A stretch of DNA of 64,000 nucleotides, taken from contig CAWDDG010000005.1 in NCBI GenBank assembly GCA_963801065.1, positions 62,001-126,000 of the forward strand. Reading direction: 5' to 3'. This document shows, one piece after another, positions 17,254 to 25,336 of the stretch. The number at the start of each line of letters is the position of its first letter. Position 1 is the stretch's first letter. The translations under genes and the position numbers were made by a program. Origin of the DNA: CAWDDG01 sp963801065 (GTDB lineage: Bacteria > Actinomycetota > Actinomycetes > Jiangellales > Jiangellaceae). The notes beneath the pieces were generated by a model. That model had not been told where the DNA came from and searched no databases. It saw only the letters and a list, made by a program, of their open reading frames with translations.

Positions 17254-19626
17254 ATGGCCGGAAACGGGACGAGCGCACCGCGCAGCCTGGCCGACGACCT
17301 GCGCGGGCGGTCCGACACAGAGCTCGTGGCGCTCCTCCGAGCCCGCCCGGACCTGGTCACGCCCGTCCCCGTCGACATCGCCCAACTGGCATCGCGGGCG
17401 ACGACCCGCTCGTCGGTCGTGCGTGCGCTCGACCGGCTCGACCGCTTCACCCTGCAGGTGGTCGACGCTCTCGCCGTCCTCCCGGAGCCCACCACTGCAA
17501 CAGCCGTCCGTGGTCTTCTCGATGTTCCAGCAACCGCCGTCAGGAACGCCGTCGACGGCCTCAGGACACGGGCCATCGTCTGGGGCGCTGACCGCGCGCT
17601 GCGGCTGGTTCGCGTGGCCAACGAGGCCGTCGGCCCGTACCCGGCCGGGCTGGGCCCGCCGGCCCGACAGGCATTGCTGAGCCACCCACCGGCGAGGCTG
17701 GCGCTCCTCGCCACCGACCTCGGGCTCGACCCCACCGGCGACCCCGCCGCCGATGCCGAGGCTATCGCCGAGAGGATCACTGGCGGCCTCGACGACATCG
17801 GCGACGACGCCATCGCGGCCCTGCACACGCTGGCCGCCGGACCACCCACCGGACGGGTCGACGACGCCCGCCGCACTGTCGACAAGGCCACGGCACGGAC
17901 ACCCGTGGAGCAACTGCTCGCCCGCGGCCTGCTCATCCCCACCGACGACACTACGGTCGTCCTCCCCCGCGAGATCGCACTCCATCTGCGGGGCGGCGTC
18001 GTCCACCCGAACGTCAGCCTGAAGCCGCCGACACCGGAGACGACCCGCCGCGATTCGAGCACCGTCGACCGCACGGCCGGTGCCGGCGCGCTCGAGGCCG
18101 TCCGACGGGTCGAGACGCTGTTGGACGAATGGGCCACCAACCCACCGCCCGTCCTGCGCACCGGCGGCCTGGGCGTTCGCGACCTGCGCAGACTCCCACA
18201 GCTGCTCGATCTCGACGAGTCCGGCGCCGCCATGCTTGCCGATCTCACCTATGCGGCGGGCCTGGTCGCTCCCAGCAGCGACCTCGACGAGGTCTGGTTG
18301 CCGACACCGGCGTCGGACGCGTGGCGCCGGCTCGACCCGCCCAGGCAATGGACCGGCCTGGCGACGACCTGGCTGTCCACGAGCCGAACCCCCGGTCTCG
18401 TGGGCACGAGAGACGAGCGCGACCGCCCGGTCCCTCCCCTGGGCCGCGATCTCGACCGTCCGCTCGCCCCCGAGGTGCGACGGCTCGTCCTCGACGTTCT
18501 GGCCGGTCTCGAGCCGGGCGAAACACCGGAACCGGACGGCGTACTCGACGCGGTCCGCTGGGCTCGGCCACGGCGGGGTGGACGACTCCGTGACGACCTG
18601 GTCGGCTGGACACTGCGCGATGCGGAGCTCCTGGGCGTCACCGGCCTGGGTGCGCTGGCGGCGCACGCACAGCCGCTCCTGGACGGAGGCCCGGCCGAGG
18701 CTGCAGCCAATGCAGCAGCCGCCGCCCTGGCCGCCGTCCTGCCGGAACCGCTCGACCACGTCCTGATCCAAGCGGACCTCACCGCTGTGGCCCCAGGCCC
18801 ACTGCGTCCGGATATCGCGCGAGAGATGAGTCAGGTCTCCGACGTGGAGAGCAGGGGTGGTGCGACCGTGCACCGCTTCACGGCAGCGTCCGTCCGGCGT
18901 GCGCTCGACGCCGGTCGCTCGGCCGCCGAAGTGCACGAGTTCCTCGCCCGGGTCTCGCGTACGCCCGTCCCCCAGCCCCTCACCTACCTCGTCGACGACG
19001 TCGCGCGCCAGCACGGCGTGCTGCGCGTTGGCGGCGCGTCGGCGTTCGTGCGGTGCGACGACGAGGCCGTCCTCGCCCAGATCCTCGCCGACCCGATCGC
19101 GGGTGCGCTCGGCCTGCGCCGCCTCGCGCCCACCGTGCTCGCTTCCCACCTCGACGCGACCACCCTGCTCGAGCGGCTCCGCCAGATGGGCTTCACGCCG
19201 ACACCGGAAGCGGCCGACGGCTCGGTCGTCGTCGCCCGGTCGCAATCTCGACGAGCTCCGGCCCGGCCCGCGCCCGAGCCGCTGCTCGCCGAGCGACTGC
19301 CACCCGCCGACGCGATACTGACGGCCGCCGTGCGGGCTCTGCGGGCTGGCGACCGCAGCACGGCGGGACGCCCGGCGGACGCCGTACCGGGACGGCTGGG
19401 CCGAAGCGTCTCCGCCCAGACGCTCGCCGACCTGCGGCGGGCGCTCGAGGACGGCGCGACCGTCTGGATCGGTTACATCGACCATCACGGCGCCACCAGC
19501 GAGCGAGTCGTCGATCCGGTTCGACTCGAGGGCGGCTGGCTCGCCGCGTTCGACCATCGCTCGGGCGAGGTCAGGTCGTTCGCCGTCCACCGCATCAGTG
19601 GCGTCGCTCCCGTCGACGCGGCGTAG
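17254..19626 (+). CDS. Helicase-associated (XPB/Ssl2 N-terminal-like) protein with WYL-like C-terminus
   Basis: The 790-residue protein begins MAGNGTSAPRSLADDLRGRSD. It has a winged-helix-like N-terminal region, the XPB/Ssl2 N-terminal-type domain in the middle, and a C-terminal WYL-like domain (TVWIGYIDHHGATSERVVDPVRL, then GGWLAAFDHRSGEVRSFAVHRI). In mycobacteria the equivalent gene sits beside the XPB helicase, as it does here with one gene between. There is no Walker motif, so it is probably an accessory or regulatory partner of XPB in DNA repair rather than a helicase. Confidence 0.8.
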   Translation: MAGNGTSAPRSLADDLRGRSDTELVALLRARPDLVTPVPVDIAQLASRATTRSSVVRALDRLDRFTLQVVDALAVLPEPTTATAVRGLLDVPATAVRNAVDGLRTRAIVWGADRALRLVRVANEAVGPYPAGLGPPARQALLSHPPARLALLATDLGLDPTGDPAADAEAIAERITGGLDDIGDDAIAALHTLAAGPPTGRVDDARRTVDKATARTPVEQLLARGLLIPTDDTTVVLPREIALHLRGGVVHPNVSLKPPTPETTRRDSSTVDRTAGAGALEAVRRVETLLDEWATNPPPVLRTGGLGVRDLRRLPQLLDLDESGAAMLADLTYAAGLVAPSSDLDEVWLPTPASDAWRRLDPPRQWTGLATTWLSTSRTPGLVGTRDERDRPVPPLGRDLDRPLAPEVRRLVLDVLAGLEPGETPEPDGVLDAVRWARPRRGGRLRDDLVGWTLRDAELLGVTGLGALAAHAQPLLDGGPAEAAANAAAAALAAVLPEPLDHVLIQADLTAVAPGPLRPDIAREMSQVSDVESRGGATVHRFTAASVRRALDAGRSAAEVHEFLARVSRTPVPQPLTYLVDDVARQHGVLRVGGASAFVRCDDEAVLAQILADPIAGALGLRRLAPTVLASHLDATTLLERLRQMGFTPTPEAADGSVVVARSQSRRAPARPAPEPLLAERLPPADAILTAAVRALRAGDRSTAGRPADAVPGRLGRSVSAQTLADLRRALEDGATVWIGYIDHHGATSERVVDPVRLEGGWLAAFDHRSGEVRSFAVHRISGVAPVDAA

Positions 19627-19648
19627 AAGGACACCGTCGAGACGGCTG

Positions 19649-21196
19649 TCAGCAAACCTCGGCGAGCTCCTGGGCACCCTCCGACTCGCTCGGCGCCGTC
19701 GGAACGTCGGTCGGCTCACCGGCCGATCCGCTGCCCGCGCCACCAATTGGCGGGGGTGACGACGTCGACGGCGACGGTGACGAGCTCGCAGCCGCTGACG
19801 GGGTCGGCCGGAGCGCCTCGGCCACGTACGCCCGGATCTCGTCGTAGTCCGGGTCCTCGTAGTTCACGATCTCGTCGGTGAAGGGAAGGCTGCGTATCCC
19901 GGCGTTCTTGACGTTCAGGCCCAGCTCGGTGAAGGCGCCGACGCGATTCTGCGGAATGTCGGTCGACACCAGGTCCTTCGTCGCGGACGCGATCTGCAGG
20001 AAGCTCGTCGCCAGCCTGATGGGATCGGCCTTCTCGGCGATCGCCCCGATGACGCAGCGCTGACGGCGCATCCGCTCGTAGTCGTCGCTGACCTTCCCCG
20101 GCCCGCACCGGGCGCGAGCGAACCAGAGCGCCTCGTAGCCGTTGAGATGCTGGTTCTCGCCCGGCTCGATCCACCCGGTCTCCTCTGTGCAGCGACCGGT
20201 GACCTCGCTCTTCTTCGTGCCCATCGGGATCCGGTACGGCACGTCGACGTCTATCCCGCCCAGTGCGGTGACAAGCGCGTCGAACCCTCGGAGGTTGACC
20301 ATGACGTAGTAGTGGATGTCGAGACCGAGCGCCGCGCCGACTCCGAGCTTGAGCGCTTCGGCGCCAGGATCCTGGATGCCCTCGAAGACCTCGGGATGAG
20401 CGGCCGGCACGTTCAGGTAGACGGACGAGAGCCAGAATTCCGACGCCGGCTCGCCGCTGAAGCCCTCCGGATAGGCCTGATGCAGCGGACCGTCCGGGAA
20501 CGGCAGGTTCAGCAGGTTGCGTGGCAGCGCAAACAGGATGGTCTCGCCGGTCGTGGTGTCGATGCTCGCGACCATCACCGTGTCGGTTCGTGTGTCGTCG
20601 CGGCCAGGGCCGCTGTCGCTCCCGAGCAGCATGACGTTGACCCGCGGCAGGTCGGCCCACGGGTCCTCCTCGGGTCCATCAGGCACGGTCAGGCTGGCCT
20701 CGTCAGCGTCGGCGAACACCGATCCGATCAGGTCGCGCTGGGCGAAGCTGTTGCGCGACGCCAGCGCCAGTGGGCCCACGACCAGCGAACCGACCAGCAC
20801 GACGATGAGGGCCGCCAGCAGTCGTTGACCACCGTTGAGGTGGTCCGGTTCGAGTGCCCGCATGCTGACCACAGCGGTCACCAGCCACACGATGGCGACG
20901 ATCATCAGCCCATACCCGAGCACACGCAGCAACCTGGTGTCGGTGCCCACGTCGATCAGGCCCGAGACGCCGTTCCGCACTGTGAAGACGATGACAGCGG
21001 CGAATCCGGCAAGCACCAGTCCGAGCACGAACCATCCGGAGCGACGCCGGCCGGCGGCGATCAGTCCGACACCGGGGATCAGCGTCCCGATCGCGGAGAA
21101 CCGCAGGAAGCGCCGGTACTCCCTGACCCGGCGTCGACTCTCCCGGCGCCGGTCTCCCGGATTCTGGGCAGGGCGAGATTGCTCCACGCGGGCCAT
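19649..21196 (-). CDS. LytR-CpsA-Psr (LCP) family cell-wall ligase
   Basis: LCP enzymes attach teichoic acids or arabinogalactan to peptidoglycan. The 515-residue protein has a basic cytosolic N-terminus, four hydrophobic segments between residues 35 and 150, and an extracytoplasmic LCP domain: VNVMLLGSDSGPGRDDTRTDTVMV, FALPRNLLNLPFP, GGIDVDVPYRIP, LNGYEALWFARARC and DYERMRRQRCVI. A Ser/Pro-rich linker ends the protein. I chose the ATG at 21196. The gene is inserted, on the other strand, between the two XPB-related genes. Confidence 0.85.
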   Translation of the reverse strand: MARVEQSRPAQNPGDRRRESRRRVREYRRFLRFSAIGTLIPGVGLIAAGRRRSGWFVLGLVLAGFAAVIVFTVRNGVSGLIDVGTDTRLLRVLGYGLMIVAIVWLVTAVVSMRALEPDHLNGGQRLLAALIVVLVGSLVVGPLALASRNSFAQRDLIGSVFADADEASLTVPDGPEEDPWADLPRVNVMLLGSDSGPGRDDTRTDTVMVASIDTTTGETILFALPRNLLNLPFPDGPLHQAYPEGFSGEPASEFWLSSVYLNVPAAHPEVFEGIQDPGAEALKLGVGAALGLDIHYYVMVNLRGFDALVTALGGIDVDVPYRIPMGTKKSEVTGRCTEETGWIEPGENQHLNGYEALWFARARCGPGKVSDDYERMRRQRCVIGAIAEKADPIRLATSFLQIASATKDLVSTDIPQNRVGAFTELGLNVKNAGIRSLPFTDEIVNYEDPDYDEIRAYVAEALRPTPSAAASSSPSPSTSSPPPIGGAGSGSAGEPTDVPTAPSESEGAQELAEVC

Positions 21197-21301
21197 CGCC
21201 GGCCATTGTGCCCGAACCGGGGCATCGTTAGAGGCCCAGCGGAAGCCACGCCGGTCCCCGTCTGTTGGACAATGGGACACCCGCCACCAGAAGGGCAGCC
21301 C

Positions 21302-22951
21302 GTGACCGACGGACCCCTGATCGTCCAGAGCGACAAGACCCTCCTTCTCGAGGTCGACCACGACCAGGCCGACGCCTGCCGCCGTGCGATCGCGCCGTTC
21401 GCCGAGCTCGAGCGCTCCCCGGAGCACGTCCACACCTACCGGCTCACACCGCTCGCGCTGTGGAATGCCCGCGCGGCCGGCCACGACGCCGAGCAGGTCG
21501 TCGACACACTGCTGACGTTCTCGCGATACCCCGTGCCGCACGCCCTACTCGTCGACGTCGCCGAGACGATCGCGCGCTACGGCCGGCTGCGCCTGGAGAC
21601 CGATCCGGTCCACGGCCTCGTCCTGCACTCCAGCGACCGCGCCGTGCTCGAGGAGGTGCTGCGCTCGAGGCGGGTGCGGCCGCTGCTCGGCTCGCGGGTC
21701 GACGACGACACCGTCATCGTCCATCCCAGCGAACGCGGCAACCTCAAGCAGGCTCTGGTCAAGCTCGGTTGGCCGGCCGAGGATCTCGCCGGTTATGTCG
21801 ACGGCGAGGCGCACCCGATCGCCCTCGCGGAGAACGGGTGGGCGTTGCGCCCGTACCAGCGCGAGGCGGCGGACGGCTTCTGGCACGGCGGGTCGGGGGT
21901 CGTCGTGCTGCCCTGCGGTGCGGGCAAGACGCTCGTCGGCGCCGCGGCAATGGCGCGCGCGAGCGCCACGACCCTGATCCTCGTCACCAGCACCGTCGCC
22001 GCCAGGCAGTGGCGCGACGAGCTGCTCCGCCGCACCAACCTGACCGAGGAGGAGATAGGCGAGTACTCGGGCGCGAAAAAGGAGATCCGCCCCGTCACCA
22101 TCGCGACCTACCAGGTCATGACGACGCGCCGGAAGGGCGTCTACGCGCACCTGGAGCTCTTCGACGCCCGCGACTGGGGCCTGATCGTGTACGACGAGGT
22201 CCACCTGCTCCCGGCGCCGATCTTCCGGATGACGGCCGACCTGCAGGCCCGCCGCCGGCTCGGGCTCACCGCCACGCTGGTGCGGGAGGACGGCCGCGAG
22301 GACGACGTGTTCACACTGATCGGTCCCAAGCGCTACGACGCGCCCTGGAAGGAGATCGAGAACCAGGGCTGGATCGCGCCGGCCGACTGCGTCGAGGTAC
22401 GCGTGACGCTGAGCGACGGCGAGCGGCTGGCGTACGCGGTCGCCGAGCCTGACGAGCGTTACCGGCTCTGCTCGACCACCGACACCAAGACCCGCGTGGT
22501 GGAGCGGCTCGTCGCATCGCACACCGGCGATCCGCTGCTCGTGATCGGCCAGTACATCGACCAGCTCGACGACCTCGCCGAGCGTCTCGACGCGCCGATC
22601 GTCAAGGGCGAGACGACGGTGCGCGAGCGGCAGCGTCTGTACGAGGCATTCCGAACCGGCGAGCTCTCGACTCTGGTCGTCAGCAAGGTGGCGAACTTCT
22701 CGATCGACCTGCCCGAGGCGAGCGTCGCGATCCAGGTGTCCGGCACGTTCGGGTCACGCCAGGAGGAGGCGCAGCGGCTGGGCCGGATCCTCCGGCCCAA
22801 GTCCGACGGGCGCACGGCCCGCTTCTACTCGGTGGTCGCACGGGACACCCTCGACCAGGACTTCGCCCAGCACCGCCAGCGGTTCCTCGCCGAGCAGGGG
22901 TACGCCTACCGGATCATCGATGCGGAGGACGTCCTGCACGGGGAGGCCTAG
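21302..22951 (+). CDS. DNA repair helicase XPB (ERCC3-type, bacterial)
   Basis: The 549-residue superfamily 2 helicase has an N-terminal damage-recognition-like domain, then Walker A LPCGAGKTLVG, DEAH-like box YDEVHLLPAP, motif III GLTATLVREDG and motif VI QEEAQRLGRILRP. Bacterial XPB unwinds DNA 3'-5' and may support nucleotide excision repair. The start is the GTG at 21302, preceded by AAGGGCAGCCC; an in-frame ATG at 21272 is less likely. The HD-domain gene follows after 2 bp, so the two are cotranscribed. Confidence 0.9.
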   Translation: MTDGPLIVQSDKTLLLEVDHDQADACRRAIAPFAELERSPEHVHTYRLTPLALWNARAAGHDAEQVVDTLLTFSRYPVPHALLVDVAETIARYGRLRLETDPVHGLVLHSSDRAVLEEVLRSRRVRPLLGSRVDDDTVIVHPSERGNLKQALVKLGWPAEDLAGYVDGEAHPIALAENGWALRPYQREAADGFWHGGSGVVVLPCGAGKTLVGAAAMARASATTLILVTSTVAARQWRDELLRRTNLTEEEIGEYSGAKKEIRPVTIATYQVMTTRRKGVYAHLELFDARDWGLIVYDEVHLLPAPIFRMTADLQARRRLGLTATLVREDGREDDVFTLIGPKRYDAPWKEIENQGWIAPADCVEVRVTLSDGERLAYAVAEPDERYRLCSTTDTKTRVVERLVASHTGDPLLVIGQYIDQLDDLAERLDAPIVKGETTVRERQRLYEAFRTGELSTLVVSKVANFSIDLPEASVAIQVSGTFGSRQEEAQRLGRILRPKSDGRTARFYSVVARDTLDQDFAQHRQRFLAEQGYAYRIIDAEDVLHGEA

Positions 22952-22953
22952 GC

Positions 22954-23574
22954 ATGGACGACGTGATCGCACGTTGGCGTGATCTTGTGAACGACGAGGC
23001 ATCCGGCCGCGACCTGCTTGCCCGCTGGTCCGAGCCACACCGCCGGTACCACGACGCACGTCACCTGCGAGCCGTCCTCGACGCTGTCGACGAACTGGCT
23101 GCCCACGCCGCCGACCCGGACGGCGTGCGGCTGGCGGCCTGGTTCCATGACGCCGTCTACGCCGGCCGCCCTGGGCAGGACGAGCGTGACAGCGCACAGC
23201 TCGCGGCCTCGACGCTGCCCTCCCTCGGGGTCGACGGCGAACGCGTCGCGGAGGTCGTCCGACTGGTGGAGCTCACCGTGACCCACGATCCGGCGCCGGG
23301 CGACGTCAACGGCGAGGTTCTCTGCGACGCCGACCTGGCGGTCCTCGGTGGCGACCCGAAGGCCTACGCCGCCTACGCGTCAGCGGTCCGCGACGAGTAC
23401 GCGCACGTCGCGGAGGAAGACTTCCGAAGGGGACGCACCGAGCTGCTCGAGCGGCTGCTGTCGAGCAAGCCGTTGTACCGGACGGCCACGGCCCGCGACC
23501 GCTGGGAGGAGGCCGCCCGGCGCAATGTCAGGACCGAGCTGGCCCTGCTCCGCGGCGGCGCTTCCGCTTCCTGA
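22954..23574 (+). CDS. HD-domain phosphohydrolase
   Basis: This 206-residue protein contains the metal-binding HD signature: RRYHDARHLRAVLDAVDEL, then AAWFHDAVY, and a later CDADLAVLG. It resembles the 'predicted metal-dependent HD superfamily phosphohydrolase' group, whose substrates are unknown. It directly follows the XPB gene (2 bp gap). Its last 47 bp overlap the end of the convergent DUF4031 gene, an arrangement that leaves no room for a terminator. Confidence 0.85.
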   Translation: MDDVIARWRDLVNDEASGRDLLARWSEPHRRYHDARHLRAVLDAVDELAAHAADPDGVRLAAWFHDAVYAGRPGQDERDSAQLAASTLPSLGVDGERVAEVVRLVELTVTHDPAPGDVNGEVLCDADLAVLGGDPKAYAAYASAVRDEYAHVAEEDFRRGRTELLERLLSSKPLYRTATARDRWEEAARRNVRTELALLRGGASAS

Positions 23575-23809
23575 GCCCGGCCGCCGACAGGCGCCGGACG
23601 ACCTCCCTGCTGGTCACCGGGATGGCGCCGGCCGCGATCACGCGGTCGTACATCTCCACGGGCACGTCGTAGTGGTCACGCTCGAACCCCCGGACCGGGA
23701 TGCCGACGGCGGCGGCGAAAGTGTGCAACTCGTCCAGGGAGTCGTCCGAGACGAGATGCGACCAGAGCCGGCCATGTCCGGGCCAGGTCGGCGGGTCGAC
23801 GAGGATCAC
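23528..23809 (-). CDS. DUF4031 family protein
   Basis: The GTG at 23809, five bases after the cutC stop, starts a 93-residue protein: ILVDPPTWPGHGRLWSHLVSD, SLDELHTFAAAVGIPVRGFERDHYDVP, and a basic tail LRKRKRRR. These are the hallmarks of DUF4031, of unknown function. It forms an operon with cutC and overlaps the 3' end of the HD gene on the opposite strand by 47 bp. Confidence 0.8.
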   Translation of the reverse strand: MILVDPPTWPGHGRLWSHLVSDDSLDELHTFAAAVGIPVRGFERDHYDVPVEMYDRVIAAGAIPVTSREVVRRLSAAGLRKRKRRRGAGPARS

Positions 23810-23814
23810 GGCGT

Positions 23815-24519
23815 CTAGAGCGCGGCGGCAACGGCGTCGTCGACGAGCGTGCGCCACGACCGGACCATCGACGCGTCGACGTACGCCTTCCACGAGCCTC
23901 CGGGCCGCACCCGCGAGCCCACGTGGAACTTCCGCACTCCCGCCCGGGCCAGCCAGGGCACGTGGTCGGGCCCGAGCCCCCCGCCCGCCATCATCAGGCC
24001 GGCCACATCCGGGTCGTCCGACGCCCGGCGGCACAGGTCGTCGAGACCGGCGGACACGCCCCGGGCGGAGCCTGCTGTCAGCACGGTGTCCAGACCGGAG
24101 AACCGCTTCAGTGTCGTCCATGCCCTGTCGTAGTCGAGGGCGTGGTCGACGGCTCGGTGGAACGTCCAGGGCAGGTTGCCGAACTCGTCGGCCAGCGCGA
24201 GCGTGACGTCGACGTCGATCTCGACCGTCGGGCCGAGGAAGCCGAGCACGAAGCCGTCGGCGCCGGCTTCGCCCAGCTGGTGTGCGGCCCCTTGCAACCT
24301 CGTCAGCTCCGAGCCACTGGTCGAGAATCCGTCGTTGGCGCGCAGCATGACGCGCAACGGCAGGTCACATTCGCGCTTGAGGTCGCGGACGGTCTCGACC
24401 GCGGGCGTCATGCCGTCGGCGTCCATGTCCGCGACCACCTCGAGCCGGTCCGCGCCGCCCTCTTGCGCGCCCGCGGCGTCGCCCCCGCCGAGCGCAATGA
24501 CCTCGAGCAACGGCCGCAC
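23815..24519 (-). CDS. cutC: Copper homeostasis protein CutC family
   Basis: A 234-residue TIM-barrel protein: LLEVIALGGGDAAGAQEGGADRLEVV, MLRANDG, GFVLGFLG, TFHRAVDHALD, TAGSARGV and MAGGGLGPDHV match CutC. CutC was linked to copper tolerance, but its direct role is disputed. The GTG at 24519 is preferred over the one at 24525 because GAGGGGA then lies six bases upstream. No copper-responsive operator was seen. Confidence 0.85.
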   Translation of the reverse strand: MRPLLEVIALGGGDAAGAQEGGADRLEVVADMDADGMTPAVETVRDLKRECDLPLRVMLRANDGFSTSGSELTRLQGAAHQLGEAGADGFVLGFLGPTVEIDVDVTLALADEFGNLPWTFHRAVDHALDYDRAWTTLKRFSGLDTVLTAGSARGVSAGLDDLCRRASDDPDVAGLMMAGGGLGPDHVPWLARAGVRKFHVGSRVRPGGSWKAYVDASMVRSWRTLVDDAVAAAL

Positions 24520-24584
24520 CCACACTCCCCTCGACGACGGAGACAGTCTGCCAGGGCGCGACGCCGGGCTGGCACCATCGGAGG

Positions 24585-24926
24585 GTGAGCGCCGATCCGC
24601 TTCTCGAGGCCCGCGCCAGGGTGCTGCACGACCTGGCCGCGCGAGGGCTCGACACGGCGGACGCGGTGGACGTGCTGGACGACGCCGTCACCGAGCGCCG
24701 CTGGTGGATCGGCGAGTGGCCGGACGGAGCGTCGTACGTCGCCGGCCAGGTCGCACAGGATGTCCAGGACCGGCTGCTCGACGGAGGAGTCGCACGGTGG
24801 CCGCGGTGCACGGCGTGCGACGAGACCGACCTGCACGAGCTGCGCATCGAGCCCGAACTGGGGCCGGATCCCCGCTGGCTCTGTGAGAAGTCGGGGATCG
24901 TTGTCGCGCCGCTAGGAGACCTCTGA
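24585..24926 (+). CDS. Conserved hypothetical protein with C-terminal Cys patch
   Basis: A GTG start gives a 113-residue product. The N-terminal half is helical and acidic (RARVLHDLAARGLDTADAVDVLDDAV); WWIGEWPDG is in the middle; the C-terminal half has CTACDETDLHELRIEPELG and a third Cys in WLCEKSG, a possible incomplete zinc ribbon. It is divergent from cutC. I do not recognise a named family. Confidence 0.65.
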   Translation: MSADPLLEARARVLHDLAARGLDTADAVDVLDDAVTERRWWIGEWPDGASYVAGQVAQDVQDRLLDGGVARWPRCTACDETDLHELRIEPELGPDPRWLCEKSGIVVAPLGDL

Positions 24927-24934
24927 CGGCGCTC

Positions 24935-24998
24935 CTTGATAGCGAGAAGCGCGCCAACGCCGGCCGGACCTGCGTGAGACGCGCTTCTGCCTATCGAG
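24935..24998. repeat. Imperfect inverted repeat, probable bidirectional terminator
   Basis: Arms 24935-24953 and 24980-24998 pair at 16 of 19 positions around a 26-base loop. The element lies just after the stop of the 24585 gene and before the end of a minus-strand small gene, that is, between converging genes. No strong T-run follows on either side. It resembles the larger hairpin at 59093 in position though not in sequence. Confidence 0.55.
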
Positions 24999-25028
24999 GT
25001 CCGGGCGCGATGCGGCCAGGCGTGCTCG

Positions 25029-25175
25029 TCACGCCGCGTGCGGCGCAGCCGTCGCGAGTTCGACGGGCAGGCTCACGACCCATCGCTGCTCGAGCCGGAC
25101 TCGCCCGGAGGGGTCGGTGACCTGTATCCAGATCGCATCCAGCCCGGCCGGTGCCGTCACTTGTGTCATCGTCAT
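25029..25175 (-). CDS. Small protein (48 aa), hypothetical
   Basis: An ATG at 25175, preceded by GGGGAGGCGACC, opens a 48-residue frame ending with TGA at 25029. The product starts MTMTQVTAPAGLDAIWIQVT and contains DPSGRVRLEQRWVVSLP. Ribosome-binding site, codon bias and the elaborate palindrome directly upstream all support a real gene. It looks like one small beta-rich domain. No family is recognised. Confidence 0.6.
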   Translation of the reverse strand: MTMTQVTAPAGLDAIWIQVTDPSGRVRLEQRWVVSLPVELATAAPHAA

Positions 25176-25198
25176 GGTCGCCTCCCCGCCACCTGTCG

Positions 25199-25246
25199 TT
25201 CACCTTCTGTTCACCTTAGGTTATCAGGAGGTGAACAGAAGGCGAA
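25199..25246 (-). promoter_or_regulatory. Operator-like palindrome upstream of the 48-aa gene
   Basis: Arms 25199-25216 (TTCACCTTCTGTTCACCT) and 25229-25246 are inverted repeats matching at 17 of 18 positions, with a 12-base spacer containing TTATC. Each arm itself holds a direct repeat of TTCACCTT or its complement. The element sits 24-71 bp upstream of the start at 25175, where a promoter is expected; TAACCT on the minus strand could be a -10 box. This suggests cooperative binding of a dimeric repressor. The regulator is unknown. Confidence 0.6.
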
Positions 25247-25273
25247 CTCGGGCGAAGTGGCCAAAGATGCGAA

Positions 25274-25313
25274 AGAGGGCGGCGCCCCGGCCGTGGCCAG
25301 GACACCGCCCTCT
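25274..25313 (-). terminator. Intrinsic terminator of groEL
   Basis: AGAGGGCGG (25274-25282) pairs with CCGCCCTCT (25305-25313). On the minus strand the stem is followed by TTCGCATCTTTGG, a weak T-rich tract. It lies 24 bp beyond the groEL stop. Confidence 0.65.
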
Positions 25314-25336
25314 CGTCGGCAGGGCGCGGATGGACT

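Noticed and set aside
14281..19746. A single minus-strand open frame of 1821 codons.
   Set aside because: It chains the LLM enzyme, the first frame of the HNH gene, and antisense of the helicase-N gene. Only the first two parts are coding-like; the frame is open because stops are rare at this GC content.
20147..21301. Upstream extension of the XPB helicase through the LCP gene.
   Set aside because: Antisense to a well-supported LCP gene; the GTG at 21302 has a ribosome-binding site.
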